From: an uncultured bacterium | GTDB lineage: Bacteria > Cyanobacteriota > Vampirovibrionia > Gastranaerophilales > Gastranaerophilaceae | NCBI GenBank assembly: GCA_902777855.1 | Contig: CACYVN010000002.1 | Span: 84,217-148,216, forward strand | Direction of reading: 5' to 3' | Length of the DNA: 64,000 nt | In this document: piece after piece, positions 27,369-35,916 of the stretch | Layout: the number at the start of each line of letters is the position of its first letter | Numbering within the stretch: position 1 is the stretch's first letter | Program-made: the position numbers and the translations under genes | The notes under the pieces: model-generated | What the model was told of the DNA's origin: nothing | Databases searched by the model: none | The model's input: the letters and a program-made list of their open reading frames with translations, nothing else

Positions 27369-28373
27369 ATGGGACAATCTAATTCAAATATAAATTATAT
27401 TGATAATGGAGGAGCCAATGCACAGAAAGGCTTTAATTATCAAGATGCATTAGCGATGCTTATAATTATTACCAACTTTTCTAAAAATGATTTTTGTATA
27501 TATCTTGAATGTAGAGATGATTTGGAAGTAGATTTAACAGAGCAAAAAATTTTTATACAAGTAAAATCTACTAAACAAAGTGTAGCAACTCTTATACGAC
27601 AAAACAAGAAACGGGATGGGACTTATAATAAGTCTACTTTATACAAGAATTTAAATAAATCTTGTGATGACAAATTGAATAAATATAAAATCGTCACGAC
27701 ATCATACCCAGAAGGGAAATCAACAATTAAAGGAGAAATCTTTAATGAGTTATATCAATATACTGATGAACAAAAGAAATTAATTGTTGAAACCCTTTTG
27801 CAACAAGGACTAAAAAAAGAAGAACTTGAACAAAAATTAAAAAATAGTTATATTTATGTTTCACCATTTGATAATAATTTAGATGTTGCACTTACTTATT
27901 TGCTTGGAGTTATGGCTGAAGAAGGTATAAGTGTCGACAATGACCGAGGAAGATTGCTTTTATGTGAGTTGCTAACTGATATACATAAAAAAGCAGAAAA
28001 AAAGATCATAACGCCAAGTGATATAGAAAAAAAGAAATTAAAAAAGGATGAATTGATTAAACTTGCAAAAGTAGAAAAATGCTATAAATATATGGAAGAA
28101 ATTACTACGAAGCTTGACAATGCAGGAATTATAAATTTTGATGACAAAATAAGAATTAACGAATATATTCGGGTTGTTGATCTAAAACATAAATCTGAAT
28201 ATAAGATTGTAGATGATTCAATAATAGATTCTGAATTATCTGGAAACCCTGAGCAAGTTATAAAAGTATTACACGACAAATTAATTTCTTTAAACATCAA
28301 TTCTAATTTACTTTATGCAATATTGATAGATAAATATGTTATGCTCGCTTTTTATAAGGAGAAAATAAATTGA
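27369..28373 (+). CDS. DUF4297-type (Cap4-like) nuclease protein
   Basis: 334 residues. The N-terminal 120 residues match the DUF4297 pattern: NGGANAQKGFNYQDALAM, an acidic CRDDLEVD, then IFIQVKS (62-67, PD-(D/E)xK core). In relatives (Cap4 of CBASS, Lamassu LmuA, ABC-three-component systems) this is the DNA-cleaving effector. The rest is helical without a SAVED or other named sensor that I can see. AAAAGGAAT precedes the ATG. Its stop overlaps the next gene's TTG start (TTGA), so nuclease and ATPase are made together. Confidence 0.82.
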   Translation: MGQSNSNINYIDNGGANAQKGFNYQDALAMLIIITNFSKNDFCIYLECRDDLEVDLTEQKIFIQVKSTKQSVATLIRQNKKRDGTYNKSTLYKNLNKSCDDKLNKYKIVTTSYPEGKSTIKGEIFNELYQYTDEQKKLIVETLLQQGLKKEELEQKLKNSYIYVSPFDNNLDVALTYLLGVMAEEGISVDNDRGRLLLCELLTDIHKKAEKKIITPSDIEKKKLKKDELIKLAKVEKCYKYMEEITTKLDNAGIINFDDKIRINEYIRVVDLKHKSEYKIVDDSIIDSELSGNPEQVIKVLHDKLISLNINSNLLYAILIDKYVMLAFYKEKIN

Positions 28374-30028
28374 TAATTGAAAAAATTATAATTGTTGATA
28401 ATGCAAATAAAGAAGCAAATGCATTCGATTTTAGTGCAAATGCTAATATAATAACGGCTAAAAACAATACACAGGGTAAATCTTGTTTATTGAAATCTAT
28501 ATATTTTGCATTAGGTTTAGATATTAAGACATTTAAAATTGATTGGCAACCTACCCAAAAAATGTTTAAAATATTTTATGAACATAATGAAAAAAGAGGT
28601 ACCATATTAAGATATAAAAATAGAATATGGATTGACAAAAATCCAGATAGCGTTGATTTAAAAGAATATGCGCAATGGCTGTCTGAACTTTTTAATATTA
28701 AAATTAAGCTTCCTTTAAAAGATACAGAAAATTATGATGATGTTTACCCATCTGCATATTTATTGCCATTTTATGTTGATCAAGATAACTCTTGGGCAGG
28801 CGCCATATATAAGAACGTTGTCAATGAACTTGGAGCATATAATTCTACGTATATCCCTAAAAGTATGTTTGAATATTTATTTAAAATTTCAAATGAAGAA
28901 ATTATGCAATTAGAAGAAGAACAAAATCAGTTAAATATACAAAAAAACATAATAACTAATAGAAAAAATGTAATACAAGACTTGAAAGATAAGTTTATTT
29001 CTGATGTTGAACCTATATTATTTAATGAAGATGATGTCAAAGAATATATTCAAAAATATTTATATTATGCAAAACGTATTAGTAAGAAAATTCAAATAAA
29101 AAAGAATGTTATTTATGAAATGGAAATAAAATTAGATAAACTAAGATTAGAGCTATCTGAAATAGAGGATATTATTGCTTGTATAGATACAGAATATGAT
29201 AATATAAAAACAACATGCAAATATTGTCATTCTGAATTAACAATGAGCCAATCAATACAAAGACTTAAATTATCTAATAACAAATATGATTTTGGACTAC
29301 GCAAAGAACAACTAAAACGTGAAATATTAAAACTTGAAGAAGACCTCAAGGAACTTGTAGATGAAAAGGCTGGTTTGGAAGATGATTATACTGAATTATT
29401 GCAAATTACCGAAATAAAGCAGCAAGAATATACATTAAATGAATATATAGAAAATAAGTCAAAATCTTTTACGAGAGATAATTATTATAAAATAGAAGAC
29501 AAACTAAGTTTGGATATATCACACTTAGAAGATGAAATTAAGATAATACAAAAAATCGTAGCAGAAAAACGAAAAGCTCAGGAATCCTTAAGCGAAAGTA
29601 TATCAAGTCGTTTTAATGAATTATTGACAAAATTAAATGCAAAATTTCCAAACGTTGATATGAATATGCATAGATTTATGGAATTTAAAGGAATTAAAAA
29701 TAGTGGTGCTACAAAAAATGCAGAGTATTTTATCCTTTATATGATTTATTTAAGACTTTTAATTGAGTTTTCTCCTGTCCAAATTCCAATAGGATTAGAT
29801 TCCGTTATAAAAGATGAAGTAGATGAAAGTAATAAGAATAATTTTTATAAAATTATTGAAAAATATATATTAGAGTCTAATAAACAATCTTTTGTTGTAA
29901 TGTTAGAAGATAAGATTTCTGTTTTGGAAAATTCTACCAATTATAAATATTTAAATTTACAAAAACCAATACTAAAAAGTGAAAAATATGATGAATTAAT
30001 AGGTGAATTTAATATTATTTTTCAATAA
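28370..30028 (+). CDS. Rad50/SMC-like ABC ATPase paired with the DUF4297 nuclease
   Basis: 552 residues from a TTG start with AAGGAG, overlapping the nuclease gene's TGA. N-terminal Walker A-like ITAKNNTQGKS (28-38), a central coiled coil with a zinc-hook-like CKYC (283-286), and a second coiled-coil arm. The C-terminal lobe has PIGLDSVIKDE and a VVMLEDK strand. It is short for an SMC protein, so a compact sensor ATPase. Nuclease plus SMC-like ATPase matches the logic of Lamassu and ABC-three-component defence; no third small gene follows. It is the last island gene before the tmRNA. Confidence 0.8.
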   Translation: MIIEKIIIVDNANKEANAFDFSANANIITAKNNTQGKSCLLKSIYFALGLDIKTFKIDWQPTQKMFKIFYEHNEKRGTILRYKNRIWIDKNPDSVDLKEYAQWLSELFNIKIKLPLKDTENYDDVYPSAYLLPFYVDQDNSWAGAIYKNVVNELGAYNSTYIPKSMFEYLFKISNEEIMQLEEEQNQLNIQKNIITNRKNVIQDLKDKFISDVEPILFNEDDVKEYIQKYLYYAKRISKKIQIKKNVIYEMEIKLDKLRLELSEIEDIIACIDTEYDNIKTTCKYCHSELTMSQSIQRLKLSNNKYDFGLRKEQLKREILKLEEDLKELVDEKAGLEDDYTELLQITEIKQQEYTLNEYIENKSKSFTRDNYYKIEDKLSLDISHLEDEIKIIQKIVAEKRKAQESLSESISSRFNELLTKLNAKFPNVDMNMHRFMEFKGIKNSGATKNAEYFILYMIYLRLLIEFSPVQIPIGLDSVIKDEVDESNKNNFYKIIEKYILESNKQSFVVMLEDKISVLENSTNYKYLNLQKPILKSEKYDELIGEFNIIFQ

Positions 30029-30101
30029 TTATTAATTTATGTTACTTCGTTTTGGACTAGGTAAAGCTCAAGTAGAGAATTTGGCGGAAAATTTGCATTA
30101 A

Positions 30102-30138
30102 AAAACAGAGAATTATCGTAATTTTAATTCTCTGTTTT
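30102..30138. terminator. Bidirectional terminator between ATPase gene and tmRNA gene
   Basis: A perfect 13-bp stem (30102-30114 with 30126-30138; AAAACAGAGAATT/AATTCTCTGTTTT) with A-rich and T-rich flanks on the two sides. It would end the nuclease-ATPase transcript from the left and the tmRNA transcript from the right. Confidence 0.75.
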
Positions 30139-30217
30139 GATTAAATCGCTATATTGTCCCGTGTTTGCAGGATTTTTAGTTAGAGAGTTTGGTCTTATCT
30201 CTCTATTTAAGACTAAA

Positions 30218-30617
30218 TGGTGGAGACGGTGGGAGTCGAACCCACGTCCAAAACGGATGACAACATACTTCTACGAGTGTAGACAATTTTTTGCTCAACT
30301 GATTCAGGAAAATGTCTAAACCATACGAATCAGCCCAAGGTTTTATTTAAAGGAAACTCTAAACCTTGCAAAGTTGTCTTGATGCACTTACTTTGCATAG
30401 ATGCACTGCCGCTTGCATAATGGACTCATAAAACCGGCAAGCTGGGCAATATGAGTGGCTAAGCATAGACTAAGCAGCTAATGCATAAGCACCAGCGAAG
30501 TCTACTTTTCTTACATTGTTAGCACTTAATTTGTTTTGCTCGTTGATGACGGAGAACAGCGCTCCGACCCGCCGCATATTACCACCAAAACGTCCTGTCA
30601 AATGCCAAAACGTCCCC
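30218..30617 (-). ncRNA. ssrA: Transfer-messenger RNA (tmRNA)
   Basis: Minus strand, about 400 bases. The 5' end GGGGACG (30611-30617) pairs with CGTCTCC before the encoded CCA (30218-30220), and the T arm GGTTCGACTCC is intact. The tag frame begins at a GCT resume codon and reads ANNVRKVDFAGAYALAA followed by TAG, ending in the usual degradation signal ALAA. A -10 box (TACAAT) lies just upstream of the 5' end. It rescues stalled ribosomes and tags the nascent protein. Its 3' end faces the defence island, a position commonly used for integration. Confidence 0.95.
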
Positions 30618-30783
30618 ATGGATATTGTAAATGTACGATTATTACCATTATAATTGAATTTAAACCTTTTTCAACCCTGATTGTAACAAAATGTTAAGAG
30701 CATGACTAAAAACATTAAAGTTCATGCTTTTATCTGCCGACATGCATGATAACGAATAAAATACGACGAAAGGAAACACTGTC

Positions 30784-31839
30784 ATGGGAATGTCAGCATC
30801 ACAAGCAAGATTTTTAAGTTTAACCGCGAGAAAGAACAATGTTGAATTTGAAGGACAACAAATTAACCAGCAAAGAACGACCTTGTCTAACGAATCAGCA
30901 AGTTACTACAGCGAGTTATGTAACATGAAAGTACCGACACCGCCGTCAATTGACGATTATACAAAAGTGTCTTACATCTTTAATGATGGTGCGATGACCA
31001 ATACATTGATTTCTTTATTGCCAAAATCAGGTACAAATAATCAATATGTTGTCAACTATGTTGAAGAATGGCAGGATGATTATGCTATTGTTCCTGCTGC
31101 ATCAAGTTTAGTTGAAAGAGGTGTTACTGATGCAGGAGCAGCCGATGGGACTTATTCAATCGGTAGTTGCAAATTGAGACCGGCAGGAACTGCCCCGAGT
31201 AATATTTCAGATGATGAATATTATGAATCGCTTTCTCCGGCACAACGTAGTGCATTATTGGAAAATGAGCAGTATTTATTAAAAATGGCTCAGCAAAAAA
31301 CCGGTGATAATGGCAGATTCTTTATCAGATATGTTAAAAATACTACTACAGGTAACTTTGAACCGTATTTATATGCAGAAAGTGAATTGACTCAGCCTCA
31401 AAAATATAACAACAAGAATTTGGCAAGTATCCCTTGTTATTCACTGGGTTCAACAACCCAAACAAGAGAAATATTACATAAAGATGCAACCGTTGAAAAG
31501 GATTCTTCAGGAAGATATGTTGCGATAACAATTAAATTGGGTAAAGATGAAAATGATAATGATATTGAACGTACATATGCTTTAACAACAACGACAACAA
31601 CCGACGAAGAGGCATACAACGATGCAATGAATCAGTACAATTATGCACAACATGAATATGACCATAAGATTCAGGAAATTAACTCTAAACTTGAAATTGT
31701 ACAACAACAGGATAAACAGTTAGAGTTGAAACTGAAACAACTTGATACCGAAGAAAATGCAATTTCAACAGAAATGGATGCAGTTAAGAAAGTTATTTCC
31801 AAAAACGTTGAATCTTCATTCAAAACATTCAATGCGTAA
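30784..31839 (+). CDS. Conserved hypothetical protein with a coiled-coil tail
   Basis: 351 residues, no signal peptide. The start MGMSASQARFLSLTARKNNVEFEGQQINQQR and the following heptad-like stretch resemble an extracellular-appendage or secreted structural subunit, though I cannot name a family. The middle (about 75-270) is a low-hydrophobicity beta region. The last 70 residues (YDHKIQEINSKLEIVQQQDKQ onward) are coiled coil. AAAGGA precedes the ATG and a strong terminator follows, so it is monocistronic. Secretion without a signal peptide is a guess from composition. Confidence 0.75.
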   Translation: MGMSASQARFLSLTARKNNVEFEGQQINQQRTTLSNESASYYSELCNMKVPTPPSIDDYTKVSYIFNDGAMTNTLISLLPKSGTNNQYVVNYVEEWQDDYAIVPAASSLVERGVTDAGAADGTYSIGSCKLRPAGTAPSNISDDEYYESLSPAQRSALLENEQYLLKMAQQKTGDNGRFFIRYVKNTTTGNFEPYLYAESELTQPQKYNNKNLASIPCYSLGSTTQTREILHKDATVEKDSSGRYVAITIKLGKDENDNDIERTYALTTTTTTDEEAYNDAMNQYNYAQHEYDHKIQEINSKLEIVQQQDKQLELKLKQLDTEENAISTEMDAVKKVISKNVESSFKTFNA

Positions 31840-31858
31840 GAGAAATAGAAAAGAATAT

Positions 31859-31893
31859 AAAAAGACTTGTCATTTTGACAGGTCTTTTTTTTA
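31859..31893 (+). terminator. Rho-independent terminator
   Basis: A stem of about 14 bp (AAAAGACTTGTCA against TGACAGGTCTTTT, one G-T pair) with a short T loop, followed by a run of T. It ends the 30784-31839 transcript. Confidence 0.85.
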
Positions 31894-32023
31894 TTAAAAC
31901 CCATCCCTGCCCCTTCCCTATTGAGAGAAGGGAAATTTTTTAAAAATTTAATAATAAATTTCCCCCACTATGCAAAAGTCTGATTTTCTGTTATACTTTT
32001 AAGCATAAAGAAAGGTGGTTATT

Positions 32024-32560
32024 ATGAAATTTGTATGTACAGTATGCGGTTGGTCAACAGAATCCGATACGATGCCTGATAAATGTCCTATTTGCGGGGC
32101 AACAACGTTCAAGGCAATCGGCGGAGAAGGAAAAGTTTATGCTTGTGAGCATCATGTAGGTGACGGAAAAGTCGAAGATGCACAAGTTATGGAAGGTTTG
32201 AGAGCAAACTTCAGCGGTGAATGTACTGAAGTCGGTATGTATCTTGCAATGTCGAGAGTAGCTGAAAGAGAAGGCTATCCGGAAGTTGCCGAAGCTTATA
32301 AAAGATATGCTTTTGAAGAAGCAGAACACGCTGCAAAATTTGCAGAACTATTAGGCGAAGTTGTAACGGATTCTACAAAGAAGAACCTTGAACTTCGTGC
32401 TGAAGCAGAATTTGGTGCTTGTGACGGAAAATTGGAACTTGCAAAAAGAGCAAAAGAATTAGGCTATGATGCAATTCACGATACAGTTCACGAAATGGCT
32501 AAGGATGAAGCACGTCATGGCAAAGGTTTTGACGGTCTTTTAAAAAGATATTTCAGTTAA
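32024..32560 (+). CDS. rbr: Rubrerythrin with N-terminal rubredoxin domain
   Basis: 178 residues from the ATG at 32024, placed by AAAGGTGG nine bases upstream; an upstream GTG overlaps that site. A rubredoxin-like knuckle comes first (C5, C8, C21, C24), then a ferritin-like diiron domain with GECTE, EEAEH and DEARH. The domain order is reversed relative to classical rubrerythrin ('reverse' rubrerythrin). It reduces hydrogen peroxide in anaerobes, protecting the cell from oxygen. A TATACT -10 box lies at 31992-31997, and a hairpin follows the gene. Monocistronic. Confidence 0.92.
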   Translation: MKFVCTVCGWSTESDTMPDKCPICGATTFKAIGGEGKVYACEHHVGDGKVEDAQVMEGLRANFSGECTEVGMYLAMSRVAEREGYPEVAEAYKRYAFEEAEHAAKFAELLGEVVTDSTKKNLELRAEAEFGACDGKLELAKRAKELGYDAIHDTVHEMAKDEARHGKGFDGLLKRYFS

Positions 32561-32575
32561 GATTTAAAGGCTGAA

Positions 32576-32606
32576 AAGTTGAAAGGTTATCTTTAGCCTT
32601 TCAACT
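32576..32606. terminator. Hairpin after rubrerythrin gene
   Basis: AAGTTGAAAGG (32576-32586) pairs with CCTTTCAACTT (32596-32606). There is no T-run on the plus strand, so it may act as a weak terminator or an mRNA 3' stabiliser. Confidence 0.5.
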
Positions 32607-32665
32607 TTAAACCTTCAACCATTTATATGATTACACAATTTTGAAATTTATGGTAAGTTATAATT

Positions 32666-33352
32666 ATGAGAAACAGAAAATCAAGTAACGGACAGTTAAA
32701 AATTTTATTATTTGTAGGTGCAATAATATTGGCACTTGGTATTGCGGTATTCGGATTATCAAAGATTAAAGTTGATGAATTTCACAAGGCATCAGTTATA
32801 TTTATTGTAGATTCTTCGGCATCAAATGCAAAGGAATTACCTGAGCAAACTGCAACATTGAAGCAGTTATGTTCAATGCTTGACCCTGAAGATCACATTA
32901 AAATTTTAAGAGTTTCCGAAAAATCGTACATAATTTATGAAGGTTCGCCTCAATCTACATCAGAAATTCGTAAATCGTTAAAAGAATTTACCAAAATTGA
33001 TGGTGATGAATACGGAACGGCTTATGGTTTAGCGATACAAAAAGCATTTAATCATTCGGAAAATCTTTACAAGAGCGGCTACATTCCGGCAATCGTTGTA
33101 ATGGGTGATTTGGAAAATGAAGGTAAATGGGAAAACCAGATACACTGGGATACTTTCCCGTCAGAAGTTGCTCAGGTCAAGAAGAATACCGGAGATAAAC
33201 TTGCGATGATGTTTTTGTATGCATCTCCTGCAAAGTTGGATTATGTTAAAGAAAAATTAGGTCCTGTTTTGGGTGAAGATAAACTTATTATTGGTAATAA
33301 AACCGGTGCTGCAAGAGTTTTAAGTAAATTCTTGGGGGCAATAGGAAGATAA
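32666..33352 (+). CDS. Membrane-anchored VWA-like protein
   Basis: 228 residues. One N-terminal membrane segment (about 11-31, ILLFVGAIILALGIAVFGL) is followed by a von Willebrand A-type fold starting VIFIVDSSASNA, with a MIDAS-like DSSAS. Predicted to face outside the cytoplasmic membrane. The next genes encode an FHA-containing multi-membrane protein (25 bases on) and a TonB-C-like protein, suggesting one envelope complex. Ligand and function are unknown. The divalent-metal site appears intact by eye. Confidence 0.75.
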   Translation: MRNRKSSNGQLKILLFVGAIILALGIAVFGLSKIKVDEFHKASVIFIVDSSASNAKELPEQTATLKQLCSMLDPEDHIKILRVSEKSYIIYEGSPQSTSEIRKSLKEFTKIDGDEYGTAYGLAIQKAFNHSENLYKSGYIPAIVVMGDLENEGKWENQIHWDTFPSEVAQVKKNTGDKLAMMFLYASPAKLDYVKEKLGPVLGEDKLIIGNKTGAARVLSKFLGAIGR

Positions 33353-33377
33353 TAAAATTTTTGGGAGAGCAAATTAA

Positions 33378-35003
33378 ATGAATGTAGAAATCAAATTCGG
33401 AAGTAATATACAAGTTTTTGAAGATCAGCAAAACATAGTCATCGGTTCTACCCCTGACTGTGATTTTGTAATTGATGGAATCAATGAAATTATCAATGTA
33501 AAGATGGTATTTTCACCGAAATATAACAGTTATGTGCTTGTTAATTCAGATGAAAATAATGACATTTTATTTAATAACAGAACATTTAAAAAAGTTCTTG
33601 TTCCTGCGCATTTTTCAATTGGTCTTGCCGGTTCAAAAGAAAGTATTTTGGTTGTTGTCAGTGCATCAGAGCCAAGTAAAGATTTATCGGTTGAAAAAGA
33701 CGATAAGGTAATAAATGCGGTTGTAGTGCCTATAGCAACCGAAACAACCGAAAAAGTTGCCACTCAGGTGCAAAACAGCAGAATGGTAAGCAGAGATAAA
33801 AAAGATATTTTAAACGGTACAATTGAAAATAACAGAATTGCAATTGTGAAAGAAATCGGGTACAAAATTCAGGCTTTGAAAAGCCAGATTTCATCTCTTG
33901 GAAAAGTTTCATTTGTTGCAAATGCCGCAATCTTAGTTTTATCAATTATTTGTTCTTTTGGTATGACAAACTTTATTTTGCATTTGCCGATTGATACAAG
34001 TAAAGGTGTTTTGAATTTGACTACAAACTACGGATTTTTAATCGCAATTTCACTTATTGTTTTTGCAGTATCTTTCGCAATGAAACAATCGGTATTTTCT
34101 TTAATTGAATCAAGTCAAAATAAGAGATACGGTGAAAACAATGATATTCAAAGACTAATGGTTTATGCTTCATGCGTATTTATGCTTGTAATTTATGCGA
34201 TAAACCTGTTCTATTATAAAGATATTGCATTTGTTGCTTCAATTTTTGTATCTTTATTGTTTGTCGGAGCATTGGCTATTGTTTCTGCGGCATCAGGATA
34301 TTTCAAATATCAGTTAAAAGCAGCAAATTATCAATTGATGAATGTTGAATACAGAGAAGATTTTGAAACAACTCTTAAGGGTTATCGTTCTTTGATTTCA
34401 CAGTATATTAACAGTTTGAGTGATAATAAATTAGATTCCATAAAAGACAGTTTGTTAAATGCTCAAATAAAAATGGCAGGTGAAATTTTAATCGGTATGT
34501 TAACTGCACCGTTCCTTGCTTATGGTGTATCAAACACTTTGGCAAGTTGTTTCCCTGAAGCTGCAGGATGGATAAGAATTTCAGGTTTGAGATTTAGCCC
34601 TATTTTCCTTGTACTTGCTACTTTCTTGATTATTTTTGCTTTCTTTTCATTTGTAAGAGCGTTTACTATCGGAAAACAAATTAAGGCTTCTGAAATTATT
34701 AAATTTGACGGTTTTCATGATTATGCAAGCCACGGTGTTAATATCTTAGGTCTGGATGCTATCAAAGGGCTTCATAAAGAAAAGAATATTACAATGGCAA
34801 TTGCATGTGTAATTGTTGCTATTGAATTTACAATGAACGTTTCATACTTTATTCAGGAAATCGGTGGAGATATTTCCGGTATGTTTATCAGTTCAATGGC
34901 AGCGTTCGTTCCTACAGCGCTTTTGATAGCTGAAACGATGATGCTCAGCGGAACAACACATAAGATTAATAACTTAAATGAAGTTTTCCATACATTGGAT
35001 TAA
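33378..35003 (+). CDS. FHA-domain polytopic membrane protein
   Basis: 541 residues. Residues 1-95 resemble a forkhead-associated domain (VIGSTPDCDFVIDG, VLVNSDENNDILFNN), usually a phosphothreonine reader, here cytoplasmic. From about 175 on there are six or seven membrane segments in two blocks (about 178-235, 265-310, 365-425, 470-530) with a long cytoplasmic helix between them. It sits between the VWA protein and the TonB-C-like protein in one operon. GGGAGAG lies before the ATG. A secretion or envelope assembly scaffold is inferred; no transporter family is recognised. Confidence 0.72.
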   Translation: MNVEIKFGSNIQVFEDQQNIVIGSTPDCDFVIDGINEIINVKMVFSPKYNSYVLVNSDENNDILFNNRTFKKVLVPAHFSIGLAGSKESILVVVSASEPSKDLSVEKDDKVINAVVVPIATETTEKVATQVQNSRMVSRDKKDILNGTIENNRIAIVKEIGYKIQALKSQISSLGKVSFVANAAILVLSIICSFGMTNFILHLPIDTSKGVLNLTTNYGFLIAISLIVFAVSFAMKQSVFSLIESSQNKRYGENNDIQRLMVYASCVFMLVIYAINLFYYKDIAFVASIFVSLLFVGALAIVSAASGYFKYQLKAANYQLMNVEYREDFETTLKGYRSLISQYINSLSDNKLDSIKDSLLNAQIKMAGEILIGMLTAPFLAYGVSNTLASCFPEAAGWIRISGLRFSPIFLVLATFLIIFAFFSFVRAFTIGKQIKASEIIKFDGFHDYASHGVNILGLDAIKGLHKEKNITMAIACVIVAIEFTMNVSYFIQEIGGDISGMFISSMAAFVPTALLIAETMMLSGTTHKINNLNEVFHTLD

Positions 35004-35013
35004 TTTGTAGAAC

Positions 35014-35916
35014 ATGAGAAAGAAAAAACATAATCCCAAAGTTCCCATAATAGTTGGTGCTGTACTGTTTGTAGGCATATCGATTGTGGTTATTAATGCA
35101 AAAGATATGCAGACTATTTCGAGGGTAAAAGTAAGTAATCAGGAAATTGTTATTAATCAGGGAGATACCGGATTTTCCAATACTGAAGTTGGATTTAATA
35201 ATTCCGGGAATTTGAGCAACCAAAATGTAGGCGGAGCAAATACCAATGTTAATATCGGGAATAACGGTAGTTTAAACAATGCCGGAGGCAGTTTTAATAA
35301 TAATGGTAATCTGAATAATCAAAATACAGGTTTTGGCAATCAGGGACAGTTTGGTAATACCGGCGGAAGTTTTGGTAATAATGGCAATTTTAACAACCAG
35401 AATACAGGTTTTGGTAATCAGGGCAGGTTAAATAATACCGGTGGTAATATCGGGAATCAGGGTGGTCAATTTGGCAACGATAACGGAGAATTTGGCAATT
35501 ATAATGTAGGCTTTGGTAATCAGGACTATCGTTCCGAAATGGACAAATATAAGTATCAGGATATTGACTGGAGTACATGGAAAAGTAATTTTGTAAACAG
35601 GATTCTTGACGATAGTATGTATATTACGAGTCTTGACCTTTATGGTGTAGGAACCTGGTTTTACTATTCATTTAATGTAACAGATAAGGGTGAAATCAAG
35701 GATGTATTCGTCTTTTCATTGTATCTGAATGATGACGATAAAAGACAAATCAGAGATTTAATCAGGAGTTATGCTCATAAACCGATTACGATATTCCCGA
35801 AAGATTCTCAGCGTAAAAAAGCAAAAGTTAAAGCTATTATGCTGTTAGGTGACACGGAATCCAAATCAAACGCATCTAACTTTAACGATATTGAAAAGAT
35901 TAAGATTAAGTATTAA
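35014..35916 (+). CDS. Asn/Gly-repeat membrane-anchored protein with TonB-like C-terminus
   Basis: 300 residues. A membrane anchor comes first (about 10-28), then an Asn/Gly/Phe-rich repeat region (about 55-175) built from variants of NNQNTGFGNQG and GNTGGSFGNNG. The C-terminal domain (about 185-300; W..NFV..I, FYYSFNVTDKGEIKDVFV) has the spacing of a TonB C-terminal domain. The flexible repeat would span the periplasm in place of TonB's Pro-rich linker. Third gene of the VWA-FHA operon; starts 10 bases after the FHA gene. Its last 11 bases overlap a convergent TPR gene. Confidence 0.72.
   Translation: MRKKKHNPKVPIIVGAVLFVGISIVVINAKDMQTISRVKVSNQEIVINQGDTGFSNTEVGFNNSGNLSNQNVGGANTNVNIGNNGSLNNAGGSFNNNGNLNNQNTGFGNQGQFGNTGGSFGNNGNFNNQNTGFGNQGRLNNTGGNIGNQGGQFGNDNGEFGNYNVGFGNQDYRSEMDKYKYQDIDWSTWKSNFVNRILDDSMYITSLDLYGVGTWFYYSFNVTDKGEIKDVFVFSLYLNDDDKRQIRDLIRSYAHKPITIFPKDSQRKKAKVKAIMLLGDTESKSNASNFNDIEKIKIKY

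Noticed and set aside
27369..30028. Labelling the nuclease/ATPase pair as CBASS
   Set aside because: No cyclic-nucleotide synthase gene is adjacent and no SAVED domain is visible in the nuclease.
30041..30103. Short plus-strand frame (MLLRFGLGKAQVENLAENLH) after the SMC-like gene
   Set aside because: Only 20 codons, no ribosome site, no recognisable family; possibly a relic but not supportable.
30137..30319. Open frame of 60 codons across the 3' end of ssrA
   Set aside because: It is the complementary strand of the tmRNA T arm (giving the familiar RRWESNPRP peptide) and is not a gene.
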